Part shown: positions 6,187 through 14,340 of the stretch, piece after piece | Layout: the number at the start of each line of letters is the position of its first letter | Position numbering within the stretch: the stretch's first letter is position 1 | DNA from: Chitinophagaceae bacterium | GTDB lineage: Bacteria; Bacteroidota; Bacteroidia; Chitinophagales; Chitinophagaceae | Direction of reading: 5' to 3' | Assembly (NCBI GenBank): GCA_020854215.1 | Contig: JADZFY010000236.1 | Coordinates: 1 to 39,254, forward strand | DNA: 39,254 bases | Notes under the pieces: generated by a model | The model's database searches: none | What the model saw: the letters and a program-made list of their open reading frames with translations, nothing else | What the model was told of the DNA's origin: nothing | Program-made: the position numbers and the translations under genes

Positions 6187-7629
6187 GTGGCTTCTATACT
6201 AACCCTCATTTACCTCATTGCTTCCATCACCTTTATAGTGGGATTAAAGATGCTGGCGCATCCTGCCAGGGCACGAAAAGGAAATCTTATCGCTGCAGCG
6301 GGAATGGCTGCCGCTATTGCGGGTACCATTTTATTATATGAAGACGACAACGGCAACGGGCTGCAAAACCATTTTTGGATATTGGGTGGCTTGATTATCG
6401 GCGCAATAGCGGGAACCGTTGCCGCACGAAAAGTGAAAATGACGGCCATGCCGGAGATGGTAAGCATGTTTAATGGTATGGGAGGCGCCTGCGCTGCATT
6501 AATTTCAGTGGTAGAGTTTGAACACCTGATGAGCAGTTTGCATGCAACGCCAGGCTTAACCGTTATAGAAAGTGCTTTTCAGTCCGGACTGCGTACCCAC
6601 CTGCTGATTATTCTTGCCGGACTGATTATTGGCAGTATTTCCTTTGCCGGCAGTATGATTGCATGGGGAAAACTCAACGGAAGTATCCGGGATATCACTT
6701 TCAGGGGACAACATCTGTTTAATATTGTTGTGCTGTTGCTTGTTTTTTTAATGTTCTTTTATCTGGTCGGCTGGTTACCGGCAAACGGCGTATTACTGTT
6801 TTATACCGTTTTGGGATTATCGTTGTTGTATGGTGTCTTTTTTGTAATGCCAATAGGTGGGGCAGATATGCCTGTAGTGATTTCTTTGCTCAATTCTTTT
6901 ACCGGAGTGGCAGCCGCCTGCGGAGGTTTTTTATATGATAATAAGGCAATGCTTACCGGTGGAATACTGGTAGGTGCTGCCGGCACATTTCTTACGATAC
7001 TGATGTGCAAGGCGATGAACCGCTCCCTGTTAAACGTGTTAATTGGATCTTTCGGTTCAGACCAGAAACAATCGGGAGGAACCAATGCGCATGGTACTAC
7101 CTACAAAGAAATTTCTTTGAGTGATGCGGCGATGGTAATGAACTACGCCCAAAAGATCATCATTGTGCCGGGATACGGTTTGGCTGTGGCCCAGGCGCAG
7201 CACACCTGCCATGAACTCGAAAAGTTGCTGGAGTTGAAAGGAGTGGAGGTTACCTATGCCATTCATCCCGTTGCAGGACGGATGCCCGGTCACATGAATG
7301 TGTTATTGGCAGAAGCGGATGTGAGCTACGATAAGCTTCAGGAAATGGAACAGGCCAACAGTGAGTTTCCCACTACCGATGTGGTATTGGTATTGGGTGC
7401 CAACGATGTGGTGAATCCTGCGGCAAAAGATGATCCGTCGTCACCTATATACGGTATGCCTATATTGGATGTGAGCCTTGCAAAAACGGTTATCGTGAAT
7501 AAGCGCAGTATGAAACCGGGGTATGCGGGCATCGAAAATGCACTCTTTTTTCAGCCCAAAACCTCCATGTTGTTTGGCGATGCTAAACAGGTGCTGCAAA
7601 ACCTGATCAATGAATTAAAGGAATTATAA
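6187..7629 (+). CDS. pntB: NAD(P)+ transhydrogenase subunit beta
   Basis: PntB carries the remaining membrane helices (dII) and the NADP(H)-binding dIII domain that faces the cytoplasm. The 480-aa length is normal. About eight to nine hydrophobic segments occupy residues 1-290. The NADP domain begins near residue 320 with KIIIVPGYGLAVAQAQ, followed by HPVAGRMPGHMNVLLAEA, VVLVLGANDVVNPAA and VNKRSMKPGYAG, all hallmark motifs. The start is GTG at 6187: the frame is closed by TAA at 6175-6177 and contains no ATG. An out-of-frame ATG two bases earlier (6185) would give only five codons. Separation from pntAB by a foreign gene means it may depend on read-through or on a promoter in the inserted DNA. 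Confidence 0.95.
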   Translation: MASILTLIYLIASITFIVGLKMLAHPARARKGNLIAAAGMAAAIAGTILLYEDDNGNGLQNHFWILGGLIIGAIAGTVAARKVKMTAMPEMVSMFNGMGGACAALISVVEFEHLMSSLHATPGLTVIESAFQSGLRTHLLIILAGLIIGSISFAGSMIAWGKLNGSIRDITFRGQHLFNIVVLLLVFLMFFYLVGWLPANGVLLFYTVLGLSLLYGVFFVMPIGGADMPVVISLLNSFTGVAAACGGFLYDNKAMLTGGILVGAAGTFLTILMCKAMNRSLLNVLIGSFGSDQKQSGGTNAHGTTYKEISLSDAAMVMNYAQKIIIVPGYGLAVAQAQHTCHELEKLLELKGVEVTYAIHPVAGRMPGHMNVLLAEADVSYDKLQEMEQANSEFPTTDVVLVLGANDVVNPAAKDDPSSPIYGMPILDVSLAKTVIVNKRSMKPGYAGIENALFFQPKTSMLFGDAKQVLQNLINELKEL

Positions 7630-7677
7630 TACCGTTAAAAATCGTCTTGTAAATACTTCGCTACTTGTGCAGCGCAA

Positions 7678-7685
7678 TATATTTG
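7678..7685 (+). promoter_or_regulatory. -7 element upstream of the RNA methyltransferase
   Basis: TATATTTG matches TAnnTTTG exactly. It lies 22 bases before the TTG start at 7708. No good TTTG is seen at the usual distance upstream. Confidence 0.35.
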
Positions 7686-7707
7686 CAGTATAAAATGGGT
7701 TGAGAAA

Positions 7708-9087
7708 TTGCATCTTCCTGAATCGTTTTTATGCAGCTTACAAAACATAGATGGATTTTCCAGGGAAGCCTTTGTGCGTGAGCATAGCGTACCTGAAAAA
7801 ATAACATCGGTGCGCATCAACCCTTTTAAATGGCAGCAAAACTCCTTACCCTTTACTGCTCACCCCCTGCCCCTTTCACGCCCTGTTCCCTGGTGTGCAA
7901 CGGGTCAATACCTCCCGGAACGCCCATTGTTTATAACCGATCCTTTATTTCACGCCGGATGTTATTACGTGCAGGAGGCTTCTTCTATGTTTTTGGAAGA
8001 AATCATCCGGTCGGTTTATCCAGACCATTCCACAACATCGTATAAAGTGCTGGATTTGTGTGCGGCTCCCGGAGGTAAAACAACCCACTTGTCATCATTA
8101 TTTCCCGATAGTATTGTGGTGGCTAATGAAGTGATAAAAACACGCGTGCCTGTATTATCAGAAAATGCCGTGAAATGGGGAATGGAAAATATACTCGTCT
8201 CCAGCAATGATGCGGCGGATTTTAAAGCGTTACCAGGTTATTTTGATTTGATCGTAACCGATGCGCCTTGCAGCGGAAGCGGGATGTTTCGAAAAGATCC
8301 GGAAGCTATTTCGGAATGGTCGCTTCAACATGTGGCACTTTGCAGTCAAAGGCAACGACGTATCATACAGGATAGCTGGACCGCTCTGAAAGAAAATGGA
8401 ATATTAGTGTATTGCACCTGTTCCTTTTCAAAAGAAGAAAATGAAGACATATTGGATTGGATTGCGGAAACCTTTGCAGTAGAATCCATTCCTGCACGCC
8501 GCAGTGTGGAGTGGGGAATTGTGGAGACACAGTCGGATAAAAGCCGGATGTACGGATACCGCTTTTATCCTGATAAAATAAAAGGAGAAGGTTTTTTTAT
8601 TGCCTGCATGCGAAAGAAAGAGCCCGCAGACGCCCGTGTACTTAAACCACAAGGCTTTTTGCATTTGTCAAAAAAAGAGGAATCGGTGGTTGCGTCTTAT
8701 ATCAAACAACCGGAACGTTATTCTGTTGTTCGGGTGAAAGAAGAAATGAGGATAATTGAAAAAAACTACAAAGATGAGCTCGCCGTATTGTATGCAGCCT
8801 TGTATGTAAAGAAGATGGGAGTTAATGCAGGCAGGATAATCAAAAATGAGTTAGTGCCGGATCATGAGCTGGCGCTTAGTACCATAATTTCTCCGGATAG
8901 GGGAGCGATTGAAGCGGATTTGGAAACGGCACTGGAGTTTTTGAGGAAAAAAGATATTCCGTCAGGCAACGCGGCTAAAGGTTGGAACGTCGTTAGGTTT
9001 ATGGGGCATAACCTGGGGTGGGTTAAAGTGTTGCCAAATAGGGTAAATAACTATTATCCGTCCGCCAGTCGTATATTAAAGTATTGA
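7708..9087 (+). CDS. RNA (cytosine-5) methyltransferase, RsmF/NOL1-NOP2-Sun family
   Basis: This SAM-dependent enzyme is predicted to methylate C5 of cytosine in rRNA (RsmF-like) or tRNA. The 459-aa protein shows SAM motif I LDLCAAPGGKTTHL at about 115-128. Motif IV is TDAPCSGSGMFRKDPE with Cys188, and motif VI is YCTCSF with the catalytic-type Cys238; both cysteines of the family are present. The C-terminal third fits the PUA-like/RNA-binding extension of the longer RsmF group. The start is TTG at 7708: no ATG or GTG lies in frame after the TAA at 7636-7638. MHLPESF matches the expected N-terminus with little extra sequence. It follows pntB by 78 bases. Confidence 0.9.
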   Translation: MHLPESFLCSLQNIDGFSREAFVREHSVPEKITSVRINPFKWQQNSLPFTAHPLPLSRPVPWCATGQYLPERPLFITDPLFHAGCYYVQEASSMFLEEIIRSVYPDHSTTSYKVLDLCAAPGGKTTHLSSLFPDSIVVANEVIKTRVPVLSENAVKWGMENILVSSNDAADFKALPGYFDLIVTDAPCSGSGMFRKDPEAISEWSLQHVALCSQRQRRIIQDSWTALKENGILVYCTCSFSKEENEDILDWIAETFAVESIPARRSVEWGIVETQSDKSRMYGYRFYPDKIKGEGFFIACMRKKEPADARVLKPQGFLHLSKKEESVVASYIKQPERYSVVRVKEEMRIIEKNYKDELAVLYAALYVKKMGVNAGRIIKNELVPDHELALSTIISPDRGAIEADLETALEFLRKKDIPSGNAAKGWNVVRFMGHNLGWVKVLPNRVNNYYPSASRILKY

Positions 9088-9155
9088 TTTTCACGTTAAA
9101 TGACACAGTTAACTTTTTTACTTATTTTCGTAGGTGCCGGGGAATTAAATTCAAT

Positions 9156-10151
9156 ATGATGAAAAAACTGGTTTGCATTTTATTTTCTTCATTTTTTGTA
9201 CTTGCACTTAAGGCGCAGCCTTCCGATCTTATCGTTCAATCTGAGATGGGCAGGCATTATCTCAATCATACAGTAGAGGCAAAGGAAAATTTCTACAGTG
9301 TGGGCCGCCTTTATAATATTAGTCCGAAAGAAATTGCTCCGTTTAATAATCTAACGCTGAATAGTGGATTGGAAATTGGTCAGGTGCTAAAAATCCCGTT
9401 GATGCCGGAGAATTTTTCGCAACACGGAACAGCCGCAGCCGATGAGGTATTTGTGCCCTTGTATCATTTGGTTACTCAAAAAGAGGGTTTATACCGTATT
9501 GGTCAAAACTTCTATAAAGCGTCTGTAAATGACCTGAAAACCTGGAATAACCTGAGTTCAGAAACCATAAGCAGCGGGCAGATGCTGATTGTAGGCTTTT
9601 TACGCGTTAAATCCGGACAATCAGCGCTGGCCGCCAAAGGCGTGAAGCGCATCAACGGAGCAATCGCTTCCCGTACTCCGGTAGTAACGCCGCCGCCGGC
9701 ATCACAACCAGAAAACCGTGCGGTGGCTGCAACACCCAAAACAGTGGAAGCAGCTACGCCAAAAGTTGTTGAAACTGCCCGAACAGCATCGGTACAAAAT
9801 AACGCAGAAGGAACCGGGTATTTTAAGAGCAGTTACCGTGATCAATCCGCGAGTTTTGATTCCTTCAGAAACGAAATGGGTGAAGGCGCAGTTTTTAAAA
9901 GTACCAGCGGCTGGCAGGATGCCAAGTACTACGCTTTAATGAATAATATCACTCCGGGCACTATTGTGCGAATCACCAACTCTAATAACAATCGCATCAT
10001 TTTTGCCAAAGTGCTGGGCGAGCTTCCACCAGGGAGAGAGAATGAAGGACTCCTCATTAGAATCAGCAATGCTGCCGCTGCAGAGCTGAAAGTGGATGAT
10101 AAAGCGCCTAAGTTTAGTGCAGAGGTAGCCTACGCAAAGGCAGGGCGTTGA
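9156..10151 (+). CDS. secreted LysM protein with RlpA-like C-terminal domain
   Basis: The 331-aa exported protein has a signal peptide (MMKKLVCILFSSFFVLALKA) likely cut near KAQP. Two LysM peptidoglycan-binding repeats follow at about residues 35-85 and 105-155; the first contains NFYSVGRLYNISPKEI and the second GLYRIGQNFYKASVNDL. A Pro/Ala/Thr-rich linker covers about 180-225. The last 100 residues, with ASFDSFRNEMGEGAVF and a TPGTIVRITN strand, fit a double-psi beta-barrel as in RlpA-type proteins, though the catalytic pattern is not clear. It probably works in the periplasm on or near peptidoglycan. ATG at 9156 is chosen because it opens the signal peptide; an ATG at 9159 is equivalent. 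The frame upstream to 9084 overlaps the previous gene. Confidence 0.8.
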   Translation: MMKKLVCILFSSFFVLALKAQPSDLIVQSEMGRHYLNHTVEAKENFYSVGRLYNISPKEIAPFNNLTLNSGLEIGQVLKIPLMPENFSQHGTAAADEVFVPLYHLVTQKEGLYRIGQNFYKASVNDLKTWNNLSSETISSGQMLIVGFLRVKSGQSALAAKGVKRINGAIASRTPVVTPPPASQPENRAVAATPKTVEAATPKVVETARTASVQNNAEGTGYFKSSYRDQSASFDSFRNEMGEGAVFKSTSGWQDAKYYALMNNITPGTIVRITNSNNNRIIFAKVLGELPPGRENEGLLIRISNAAAAELKVDDKAPKFSAEVAYAKAGR

Positions 10152-10399
10152 TACGGTACAGCGCGAAGATTGGTTCTGTTCGTTAAGACCTCTGAGTGCG
10201 TGGGTATGCGAAGAAATATTTAAATGTTGTCTTAATCCAAAACGCCACAAAAAGCCATTTTTTTTACCGAAACGATACACGCCAGTGTTGAGGGTGGATT
10301 TTTCCGGAAGGCATTGGTTGTCTCAATTTGTTTTTCGCTTACTTGTATTCAATTTAAGTATATTAGTGCACTACAATTGTTCAACTTTAAATCTCAAGT

Positions 10400-11845
10400 A
10401 TGTCAGAAAAAAACAACAAATCACGCCGGAGTTTTATTAAAAATACAGCCCTTGGCGCGGCTGGATTTATGATTGTTCCGCGCCATGTTTTAGGAAAAGG
10501 TTATCGGGCGCCCAGTGACAAGTTGATTGTTGCGGGTGTGGGAGTAGGTGGAAAAGGCCGTTCAGACCTCGCCCATTTTTTTGAGAGCGGAAAAGCCGAA
10601 ATTGGCTTTTTATGCGATGTGGATGATCGCATGTCGGTGGAGTCGCGGAAAAAATTTCCCAAAGCAAAATATTATAAAGACTGGAGGGAAATGCTGGATA
10701 AAGAGGCAAAGTCTTTTGATGCGGTATCGGTATCAACACCAGACCACACCCATGCCGTAGTAGCCATGGCGGCTATGCGCAGAAAAAAACATGTGTATGT
10801 TCAGAAACCATTAACGCATGATATATGGGAGGCGCGCATGCTTACAGAAGCCGCAGATAAATACAAAGTAGTTACGCAAATGGGTAACCAGGGATCTTCG
10901 GGTGATGGTGTACGTCAGATGCAGGAATGGTATGATGCGGGTATTATTGGCGATGTGCATACTGTTTACATATTTACTAACCGCCCTATATGGCCGCAGG
11001 GTATCCCATGGCCAACAGGTAAGCCTCCGGTTCCTAAAGAATTAGATTGGGATTTATGGCTGGGCACAGCGCCGCAGAAGGATTATGTAGACGGTTTGAT
11101 TCCCGGCAGTTGGCGCGGCTGGTGGGATTACGGTACCGGCGCGTTGGGAGACCTTGGATGTCATCTTATGGAAGCTCCATTCCGAATATTAGGAATAGAG
11201 TATGCGCTGGATGTGCAGGCGTCTGTAACCAGCGTATTTACCGCTTTTGGCAAACGCGGATATTTCCCCGAAAGCTTTCCGCCTTCAAGTCACGCTACAC
11301 TTACTTATCCCAAAACACCAAAAACACAGGGACAGGTAATCATGCATTGGATGGATGGCGGTATAAAACCGGAACGTCCACAGGAACTTGGACCGAATGA
11401 GGTATTTGGAGATGGCAACAGTGGTATTTTATTTGTAGGTACCAAAGGAAAAATGATGGCGAGTGAATATGCCGCTAATCCGCGCTTGTTGCCATTGTCG
11501 AGGAATACAGAAGTGAAAGTACCGCAAACACAACCACGTGTTCCGGGAGGTGCCGATGGGCACTACGCACAATGGGTAGAGGGATGCTTAGCCGGTTATG
11601 GTAATATGGAACTAAGCTCTCCTTTTAAAAAAGCGGGTCCGCTTACTGAAGCCATACTGATGGCTAATCTTGCAATAAGAGCAGCCGATACGCCGAAGCC
11701 AAGAGCTAATGGAAGGGGTAATGATTATCCCGGTGCAAATATGAAACTACTGTGGGATTACAAGAATATGCGTGTTACCAACCTGGAGGAAGTAAACCAG
11801 TTTGTAAAACGCGAGTATCGCAAAGGATGGACAATAGATTTTTAA
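10400..11845 (+). CDS. Gfo/Idh/MocA family oxidoreductase with Tat signal
   Basis: This NAD(P)-dependent sugar oxidoreductase-type protein is probably exported folded with its cofactor. The twin-arginine motif SRRSFIK lies at residues 8-14 and is followed by a hydrophobic stretch. The dinucleotide fold begins with AGVGVGGKGRSD (about 45-56). STPDHTHA is near 112 and the active-site-type lysine lies in VQKPL (QKP at 135-137). Tryptophan-rich PGSWRGWWDYG and the following GALGDLGCHLM segment form the substrate side. The 481-aa length fits the large Tat-exported subgroup. The DUF1080 lipoprotein 60 bases downstream suggests shared work on 3-keto sugars. A hairpin just after the stop may end or attenuate the transcript. 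Confidence 0.9.
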   Translation: MSEKNNKSRRSFIKNTALGAAGFMIVPRHVLGKGYRAPSDKLIVAGVGVGGKGRSDLAHFFESGKAEIGFLCDVDDRMSVESRKKFPKAKYYKDWREMLDKEAKSFDAVSVSTPDHTHAVVAMAAMRRKKHVYVQKPLTHDIWEARMLTEAADKYKVVTQMGNQGSSGDGVRQMQEWYDAGIIGDVHTVYIFTNRPIWPQGIPWPTGKPPVPKELDWDLWLGTAPQKDYVDGLIPGSWRGWWDYGTGALGDLGCHLMEAPFRILGIEYALDVQASVTSVFTAFGKRGYFPESFPPSSHATLTYPKTPKTQGQVIMHWMDGGIKPERPQELGPNEVFGDGNSGILFVGTKGKMMASEYAANPRLLPLSRNTEVKVPQTQPRVPGGADGHYAQWVEGCLAGYGNMELSSPFKKAGPLTEAILMANLAIRAADTPKPRANGRGNDYPGANMKLLWDYKNMRVTNLEEVNQFVKREYRKGWTIDF

Positions 11846-11851
11846 TTAGAT

Positions 11852-11881
11852 AGCGGCCGCGGATGGTTTTTTGCGGCCGCT
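11852..11881 (+). terminator. GC-rich hairpin after the oxidoreductase gene
   Basis: AGCGGCCGC (11852-11860) and GCGGCCGCT (11873-11881) form a perfect 9-bp stem around a 12-base loop ending in six T. Each arm also contains the 8-bp palindrome GCGGCCGC. There is no T-run after the stem, so it may be an attenuator or mRNA-stabilising hairpin rather than a simple terminator. The ATG at 11863 lies in the loop, which argues against that start for the next gene. Confidence 0.5.
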
Positions 11882-11885
11882 TCGT

Positions 11886-11893
11886 TACCTTTC
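11886..11893 (+). promoter_or_regulatory. -7-like element before the DUF1080 gene
   Basis: TACCTTTC has one mismatch to TAnnTTTG. It lies 14 bases before the GTG at 11908, a spacing consistent with a short leader. Confidence 0.3.
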
Positions 11894-11907
11894 ATCAAAA
11901 TTACATC

Positions 11908-12564
11908 GTGAAAAATTATATACTTTTTTTTGCAGTCATCTTTCTGCTTGGCGCATGCGGCAGCCAGAATAAAATCAAAGGCGGTAGAAATAGTAATTCG
12001 AACGGTCAGTGGATAAGCCTCTTTGATGGTAAAACAATGAACGGGTGGAAAGAAAGTGAGGGTCCGTCGTTTAGTATTGAAAATGGTGCCATCAAAGTTG
12101 CCGGAAAGCGCTCCCATTTGTATTACGATGGACCGGTAAGCGACCACAATTTCAAAAACTTTGAACTTAAGATGCAGGTGATGACCACACCTAATTCAAA
12201 TTCGGGTGTTTATTTTCATACCAAATTTCAGCAAAGGGGCTTTCCGGATGATGGGTTTGAGGTGCAGGTGAATAACTCGCACACCGACTGGAAACGAACT
12301 GCGGGGCTATATGATATTCACGATACGGCTGCCACTTTTGTAAAGGATAATGAATGGTTTGAACTGTCGGTAATTGTGAAGGGGAAACATGTGGTTACAA
12401 AAATCAATGGGCAAACGATTATTGACTGGACTGAACCCGATGGCGCAGTACCGTCTAAAGGCCATCCCGGCCGAATCATTTCCAGCGGCACCTTTGCATT
12501 GCAGGCACATGATCCCAAAAGTGTGGTGTACTACAAAGATATTATGGTTAAGCCGTTGCCTTAA
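11908..12564 (+). CDS. DUF1080 lipoprotein (3-keto-disaccharide hydrolase/lyase-like)
   Basis: The concanavalin-like DUF1080 fold is linked in other Bacteroidota to cleavage of 3-keto-glycosides. Visible features are WISLFDGKTMNGWK near residue 32, then NSGVYFHTKF, then the GFEVQVNNSH segment, then TAGLYDIHD, and the strand FALQAHDPKSVVYYKDI near the C-terminus. The best start is GTG at 11908, which gives a compact lipoprotein signal peptide ending LLGAC. The longer frame from ATG 11863 adds non-family residues and begins inside a hairpin loop. At 218 aa the domain is complete. Its upstream neighbour is a Tat-exported Gfo/Idh/MocA protein, the usual partner that would create the 3-keto group. 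The true substrate is unknown. Confidence 0.88.
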   Translation: MKNYILFFAVIFLLGACGSQNKIKGGRNSNSNGQWISLFDGKTMNGWKESEGPSFSIENGAIKVAGKRSHLYYDGPVSDHNFKNFELKMQVMTTPNSNSGVYFHTKFQQRGFPDDGFEVQVNNSHTDWKRTAGLYDIHDTAATFVKDNEWFELSVIVKGKHVVTKINGQTIIDWTEPDGAVPSKGHPGRIISSGTFALQAHDPKSVVYYKDIMVKPLP

Positions 12565-12582
12565 ACATTTGTCTGGCGTTTG

Positions 12583-12621
12583 CAGTGGATTTCCTTCCGG
12601 TAAAAGGTTGGAAATCCATTG
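12583..12621. terminator. bidirectional terminator hairpin
   Basis: CAGTGGATTTCC (12583-12594) pairs with GGAAATCCATTG (12610-12621) over 12 bp with one G-T pair and a 15-base loop. TGTTATTTT follows on the forward strand. It lies between the convergent DUF1080 and oxidoreductase genes and ends three bases before the reverse-strand stop. Confidence 0.75.
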
Positions 12622-12623
12622 TG

Positions 12624-13625
12624 TTATTTTGTATCTGCGGGATATTGGATCCCGGCCTTTCTGCGTATCTCATCCATCGTTTCCATAAGCAGCACGGTGT
12701 CAGCATGGGTCATCACCGGGCTTTCGGTTAGTCCTTTACGTAAGCAATCGCCTGCGTGCCGTGCTTCGTAATGATAGCCAAATCCTTCGGTTTGCTCCAC
12801 GGGGACAATCACTTTACTGTCTGCCCTTCCCGGATAAAATTCTAAGGTTGAATCCGGAGTATAAAACCGGTGAGTAAGGCGTAATCTGCCTTTACTTCCA
12901 CTGATATCTGCTTCAGTGGCCAGATGGGTGCAATAGGAACTAAATAGCTGAGCCATCGCTCCGCTGTTGTACCGAAATAAAACAGCGCATTGTTCGTCAA
13001 TACCGGTGGATGCGGGCGTCATGCGTGCGTCAATATAATCCGGTTTTCCCAAAGCCGACAATGCATAGAATACATTATACACGCCAATATCGAGTAAAGT
13101 TCCTCCTCCCAGGGCAGGACTGAAAAGGCGTTCCGCAACAGGGGGTTGTGGCACAAAGCCGAAATTGATGATTACGTTTTTTATTTCGCCCAATTGTCCG
13201 CTATGGATAATGTCTGTCATTTTTTGCCACTGAGGTGTAAATTTCGACCACAGGGCCTCCATTAAAAATACCTTCTGCTCTTTTGCCGCAGCTATCATTG
13301 ATTTTGTTTGTGAGGAATTCACTGCAAATGCTTTTTCACAGAGTACGGCTTTTCCATGTTGCAGGCATAACATCACATGTTCGAAATGCAATCCGTGCGG
13401 CGTCGCTACGTAAATAATATCGGTTTGCGGGTCTTTCGCTAATGTGTGGTAGTCATCGTACTGCAGTGCTGCAGGATACAACTGCGCGAATATTGCAGCA
13501 TTGGTTTTACTGCGGGAAGCAACGGCGTGCAACTCCGCGTCTTCAATATACTTTAAATCGGATGCAAATTTTTGAGCAATGCGGCCGGTTCCCAAAATGC
13601 CCCAGCGGATTTTTTTGTTCATCAT
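12624..13625 (-). CDS. cytoplasmic Gfo/Idh/MocA family oxidoreductase
   Basis: The 333-aa NAD(P)-dependent dehydrogenase has no signal peptide. Residues 6-16 hold the Rossmann motif WGILGTGRIAQ. VATPHGLHFEH follows near 75, then CEKAFAVN near 97 with the family lysine, and GGGTLLDIGVYN near 175. Its layout resembles the dihydrodiol dehydrogenase / xylose dehydrogenase branch. The exact sugar or diol substrate is not readable. It overlaps nothing and lies 11 bases downstream of the SDR gene on the same strand, so the two are probably cotranscribed. It is unrelated in strand and export to the Tat-type oxidoreductase at 10.4 kb. Confidence 0.9.
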   Translation of the reverse strand: MMNKKIRWGILGTGRIAQKFASDLKYIEDAELHAVASRSKTNAAIFAQLYPAALQYDDYHTLAKDPQTDIIYVATPHGLHFEHVMLCLQHGKAVLCEKAFAVNSSQTKSMIAAAKEQKVFLMEALWSKFTPQWQKMTDIIHSGQLGEIKNVIINFGFVPQPPVAERLFSPALGGGTLLDIGVYNVFYALSALGKPDYIDARMTPASTGIDEQCAVLFRYNSGAMAQLFSSYCTHLATEADISGSKGRLRLTHRFYTPDSTLEFYPGRADSKVIVPVEQTEGFGYHYEARHAGDCLRKGLTESPVMTHADTVLLMETMDEIRRKAGIQYPADTK

Positions 13626-13636
13626 TCTTTATGCCA

Positions 13637-14308
13637 TTAACGTTGAGCGTTCCTTATCATTTGTGTGTACTCATGGGTATGCACTCCGGTTGTATTCGAT
13701 TTTGCAGCAGAGCGCATTGCACCGGCAACCACAACAGATTCAATAGCACGATACTTTTTGAGTTTGCCGGGCAACAGAAGCGAAATTGCCGGGGCAATGG
13801 TTTGAACGAATTTCTCCCCTTTTCTTTTTTCTTCCCGGAATCCCAACAGAAACGACGGGCGGAAAATATGTAATGCCGAATAGGGGAGTGCATGGATAGC
13901 CGCCTCCATACTTCCCTTAACAGAAAGATAAAAATTAGAGGAATGGGCATTTGCGCCAACGGAAGATACTACCAGAAACTTTGAAAACCCGTTATCTATA
14001 CCCCATTGTGCGGCATGCACCGGTATGTCGAAGTCTATCCGCCGGTACAGCGCTTTGTCGCCTTTAACTTTTTTCATTGTGGTGCCAATACAGCAAAAAA
14101 TTGTATCTCCCTTACCCAGCGAACGGTGAAAGTTATTATAATCATCAAAATCAGTAACGCAAACCTCAAGCCTGGGATGTGATAGACTTATCGGTTGTCG
14201 CACCAGCACTCTGATTTGAGCAAAATACTCATCCTCCAGTATCAGGTGCAGCAATTGATTGCCTATTAAACCTGTGGCTCCGAGTAACACCGCTGTTTTT
14301 GCTTCCAT
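13637..14308 (-). CDS. NAD(P)H-binding atypical SDR (HTATIP2/TIP30-like)
   Basis: The 223-aa cytoplasmic protein begins with a dinucleotide-binding strand and turn, AVLLGATGLIGNQLL. VTDFDDYNN follows, then FCCIGTTMKK, then FLVVSSVGANAHSSNFYLSVKG; the YxxxK pair (Tyr-Leu-Ser-Val-Lys) resembles the SDR catalytic pair. FRPSFLLGFREEKR completes the pattern seen in the YraR/HTATIP2-type family. Probably a reductase or redox-sensing scaffold; no substrate can be named. It is the first gene of a two-gene reverse operon with the oxidoreductase. murB is divergent, with only 32 bases between the two starts, so their promoters must overlap. Confidence 0.85.
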   Translation of the reverse strand: MEAKTAVLLGATGLIGNQLLHLILEDEYFAQIRVLVRQPISLSHPRLEVCVTDFDDYNNFHRSLGKGDTIFCCIGTTMKKVKGDKALYRRIDFDIPVHAAQWGIDNGFSKFLVVSSVGANAHSSNFYLSVKGSMEAAIHALPYSALHIFRPSFLLGFREEKRKGEKFVQTIAPAISLLLPGKLKKYRAIESVVVAGAMRSAAKSNTTGVHTHEYTQMIRNAQR

Positions 14309-14340
14309 GATTTTTGTATTTTGCAGTGAACAGATACGAT

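Noticed and set aside
11863-11907. Upstream ATG for the DUF1080 gene
   Set aside because: It lies in a hairpin loop and before the -7-like element; GTG 11908 gives a proper lipoprotein signal.
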